IMG/VR virus record: IMGVR_UViG_3300025120_000518
Location: 1 to 24,646 of that record
Source: a virus
Length of the DNA: 24,646 nucleotides
Strand: one strand, 5' to 3'
Made by a program: the position numbers and the translations under genes. Below the pieces are notes generated by a model that worked only from the letters and a program-made list of their open reading frames with translations, did not search any database and was not told the DNA's origin. Below, in pieces: positions 22,750-24,646 of the stretch. How positions within the stretch are numbered: the first letter of the stretch is position 1; each line of letters opens with the position of its first letter.

Positions 22750-23246
22750 CACCCAAAGTGTACATCCATTGTTACATTCAACCATCTATCTTCATCCCAA
22801 GGTTCTACTCCTTGGTATCCTTTAATCTCATACAGAGCTCCTTGTTTCTTTATTACTTCTCTATATAGTATTGCCATGATAGTAGACCAGTTCTTATCTA
22901 TACTAAGAGTTTCAAACTTACTGATATCTAAGTACGCACCATATGCAATGTTTGCTAAGTTAGGTTCGAATCCATATTCTTTATCTTCTACTTTGACAAC
23001 CTTTTGTAAATCATACTCTTGATTGTTTAAGAGTACGTTTAAATCGTTTTTAATACTGTCTAAGGTATTCTTATCTAATTTATTAGTTAGTTCAGGAGTT
23101 AACTTACAAAGGTTAAATAAAAGGAAAGCATCTTGTGCTTCTTTATCATCTTCGTAATTCTTTAAATCATCTTGTATCTTAAGATATTGTTTTAAGGTTA
23201 CTGCACTAAAGTCTTTAGGTACTGTTATCTCTATTTCTTTTTTCAT
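22551..23246 (-). CDS. Tail-assembly-chaperone-like protein, unshifted form (231 aa)
   Basis: The 231-residue frame starts MKKEIEITVPKDFSAVTLKQYLKIQD and continues with DAFLLFNLCKLTPELTNKL, VEDKEYGFEPNLANIAYGAYLDISKF and MAILYREVIKKQGALYEIKGYQG. Residue 167 onward is encoded by a T9 run (FFFF), after which the unshifted frame continues for about 61 residues to the stop at 22551. A -1 shift gives a 261-residue form with a conserved-looking C-terminus. Two-form proteins of this kind with a slippery site are characteristic of tail assembly chaperones (lambda G/GT), though those normally lie just upstream of the tape measure. Here the gene is close to the terminase, so the assignment is by analogy. 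Confidence 0.65.
   Translation of the reverse strand: MKKEIEITVPKDFSAVTLKQYLKIQDDLKNYEDDKEAQDAFLLFNLCKLTPELTNKLDKNTLDSIKNDLNVLLNNQEYDLQKVVKVEDKEYGFEPNLANIAYGAYLDISKFETLSIDKNWSTIMAILYREVIKKQGALYEIKGYQGVEPWDEDRWLNVTMDVHFGCFFFFKTIYLDLLKDILSSSKEEVLKGETQHPYIQRIFQESGKVINQWQSLHKKTYSIFPTSYKDR
22741..22749 (-). promoter_or_regulatory. T9 slippery site for -1 frameshifting
   Basis: In the upstream reading frame the codons are GGG TGT TTT TTT TTC TTC AAG, which contain the canonical X XXY YYZ heptamers T TTT TTT and T TTT TTC. A -1 shift places the ribosome in the frame that continues to 22462. Transcriptional slippage, or a homopolymer error in the assembly, would give the same result. Confidence 0.6.
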
Positions 23247-23249
23247 ATA

Positions 23250-23615
23250 CTATTTCTTTTGTATTGGATTCTTACCAAGTGTTCCTCTTACTTCATGAAA
23301 CTTAACTGATGCATCTAAATACGGCATTCTCTTCTTATCTGTTACATCTTCGTGTGGTACATCTTCTACTTCTGATTCCAACTTAAGATTGTTAATCTCT
23401 ATGTTCTTATGACCTACCATTGATTTTAACTTTAAGATATCTGCACGTAATAACTTCTCTCTTGTTTGTCCTAGTTTTAACTCTGCGTTTAAATCTTGTA
23501 CCAACTGTTTAAGATGATGAGCATACTCACTAACCTTTTCAAGATGGTCATATATCTCATATCTGTTCTTATCTTTGTATTCATCTGGTATATTGATTTC
23601 TATTATCTTTGCCAT
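23250..23615 (-). CDS. Coiled-coil hypothetical protein (121 aa)
   Basis: The 121-residue protein has a short N-terminal strand (KIIEINIPDEY), then a long helical coiled-coil region at about residues 20-85 (YEIYDHLEKVSEYAHHLKQL, ELKLGQTREKLLRADILKLK), and a polar C-terminal tail ending TLGKNPIQKK. No family is recognised. It follows the 61-codon gene by one base and precedes the chaperone-like gene by three. Such a coiled coil could be an assembly factor; a small-terminase role is possible from its length and location near the large terminase, but there is no visible DNA-binding motif. Confidence 0.6.
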   Translation of the reverse strand: MAKIIEINIPDEYKDKNRYEIYDHLEKVSEYAHHLKQLVQDLNAELKLGQTREKLLRADILKLKSMVGHKNIEINNLKLESEVEDVPHEDVTDKKRMPYLDASVKFHEVRGTLGKNPIQKK

Positions 23616-23616
23616 C

Positions 23617-23802
23617 TTATTGTTTTTTTAAGTAAAGTTTTTCACCATCGTATGATATATCTCTATTCTCTACTAACCAATCAAAGAGTAGTAGTTGATG
23701 TTGGGACTCTTCAGCATATGCAGGTATATCCATTTTACCTCCATCTCTTAATATCTTTGCTACTCTATTCCAATACTTCTTGTGTTCTAATTCTATTGCC
23801 AT
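23617..23802 (-). CDS. Small hypothetical protein (61 aa)
   Basis: A 61-residue, mostly helical protein starting MAIELEHKKYWNRVAKILRD and ending YDGEKLYLKKQ. It begins five bases past the terminase stop and ends one base before the next gene, so it is embedded in the operon. The ending ENRDISYDGEKLYLKK suggests a small beta hairpin after two helices, perhaps a winged-helix-like fragment. No family is recognised and no function is proposed. Confidence 0.55.
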   Translation of the reverse strand: MAIELEHKKYWNRVAKILRDGGKMDIPAYAEESQHQLLLFDWLVENRDISYDGEKLYLKKQ

Positions 23803-23807
23803 TGTTT

Positions 23808-24646
23808 TTATTTAAATGTTAATGTGTATTTACCTTTGTTCTCTGCTTTGATAGATAACCTTGACATTGCAACGTATCTTAAACTATCTAACAAGTGGTC
23901 TAATCCTCCTTGTGGTTTATCTAGTTGTACGCCGTACTTATCTGTCATCCATTCATATGCATATAGTTCGTTGATTAGATTCTGTGATTTACGTTCTACA
24001 CATAAACCATAGTTCTGTACTACACCGATTCCAAAGTTAATTGAGTTTGGTCCTTTCTTGACTGGTTTAATATTAAAACCACCTCTATATATTTCTTCGA
24101 TTAATCGTGGGTCTGCACTATCGCCCCATATCTCTGTTTTACCGATGTTTAATTTACCTAGCCTGTTAATGATATCTTTACTTACTAAACCTTTCTCATA
24201 TAAGAGTTCTCGTAGGTACAACATATCTCCTTGTCTATGTACTGCAATCAAAGCAGTTGGGTCATTAGAAAATCCAAAGTCCATGCCAAGAGCTACTAAC
24301 TCACATACTGGTATCTCATCTACTATTTGGAATGAGTAGATTGCTTTATCGTTAGGTGCGTATTCTCCTTTACCATAGATTGTCCAATACTTAGGATTCT
24401 TATCTTGTAAATCCTCTATTGCTTTTACCATCTCTTTAGGTAGATAAGGATTATCTTTGTAAGTAGTTGTAAACTTCTCTACATCTTCTTGTGTTCTTAA
24501 CCAATGATAAGGTGATATAGTTGGATTGAATGCTAAGATGATATTGCCAGTTGTACGAATAGATAATTGAAAGTATGCTTCTTCGTGTATCTCTGATGCC
24601 TCGTCTATAAACAAGATATCTGATTTAACACCTCTTAACTTATCAG
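23808..24646 (-). CDS. terL: Terminase large subunit, C-terminal 278 residues (5' end outside window)
   Basis: The frame is open to the right edge, so the ATPase N-terminus with Walker A is missing. Visible parts are the Walker B strand LFIDEA with catalytic Glu, the coupling motif TTGNIILAFNP, and the RNase-H-like nuclease domain: VALGMDFGFSNDPTALI (first Asp), WGDSADPRLIEEI (second Asp) and GGLDHLLDSLRYVAMS (third Asp). The protein packages DNA into the prohead by ATP hydrolysis and cuts concatemers. It acts with the portal encoded about 8 kb downstream. A TTG in this frame at Walker B is an ordinary Leu codon, not a start. All nuclease acidic residues are present, so the gene looks intact as far as visible. 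Confidence 0.92.
   Translation of the reverse strand, partial: DKLRGVKSDILFIDEASEIHEEAYFQLSIRTTGNIILAFNPTISPYHWLRTQEDVEKFTTTYKDNPYLPKEMVKAIEDLQDKNPKYWTIYGKGEYAPNDKAIYSFQIVDEIPVCELVALGMDFGFSNDPTALIAVHRQGDMLYLRELLYEKGLVSKDIINRLGKLNIGKTEIWGDSADPRLIEEIYRGGFNIKPVKKGPNSINFGIGVVQNYGLCVERKSQNLINELYAYEWMTDKYGVQLDKPQGGLDHLLDSLRYVAMSRLSIKAENKGKYTLTFK

Overview
This window is a morphogenesis (virion-building) region of a tailed double-stranded DNA phage. The base composition is AT-rich. A Bacteroidota host, probably a flavobacterium, is suggested by three things: a promoter that fits the Bacteroidota pattern (TTTG, 20 bases, TAnnTTTG), the scarcity of Shine-Dalgarno sites, and several proteins that resemble families I associate with Bacteroidota and marine phages (HK97-like portal, XkdF-type protease, DUF6712-like connector, DUF6291-like protein, TGS-rich fibres). 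No integrase, tRNA, lysis gene or CRISPR array is visible. Family names come from pattern recognition of the translations, not from a database search.

Nearly everything is transcribed leftward (minus strand), so the biological order runs from high to low coordinates. It begins at the right edge with the large terminase (N-terminus outside the window). Two small genes follow (23250-23802), then a probable tail-assembly-chaperone-like gene that needs a -1 frameshift on a run of nine T (22462-23246), and a small Cys-rich protein. Two surface proteins come next: an 829-residue fibre and a LamG-like protein. The capsid unit follows: an acidic scaffold, the major capsid protein and a 177-residue structural protein, bracketed by a 94-base regulatory gap and a strong hairpin terminator. 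After it come a small protein, the portal, a connector, a tail-terminator-like protein with a T10 run, a repeat-rich fibre, a glycine-rich adhesin-like protein, a gp10-like neck protein, three baseplate/tail-tip proteins (two look like one ancestral gene split by an inserted module), a 44-residue protein, a short tape measure, an XkdF-type prohead protease, three small proteins, and a nucleotidyltransferase-FkbM methyltransferase fusion.

The late operon appears to end at a hairpin (853-892). Beyond it a second leftward promoter (741-772) starts a new unit of a DUF6291-like replication-module protein and two tightly overlapping small genes, the last cut by the left edge. One 52-residue gene (2230-2388) runs the other way, from a promoter that shares 20 identical, identically spaced bases with the 741-772 promoter. 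This suggests a phage regulon joining the replication-side genes with this lone gene.

The most interesting points are the two long poly-T runs in coding sequence (one probably needed to make a conserved protein), the matching promoter pair, the fused nucleotidyltransferase-methyltransferase, the split tail protein, and the unusual order of the head genes: portal after capsid, protease after tape measure, fibres before scaffold.
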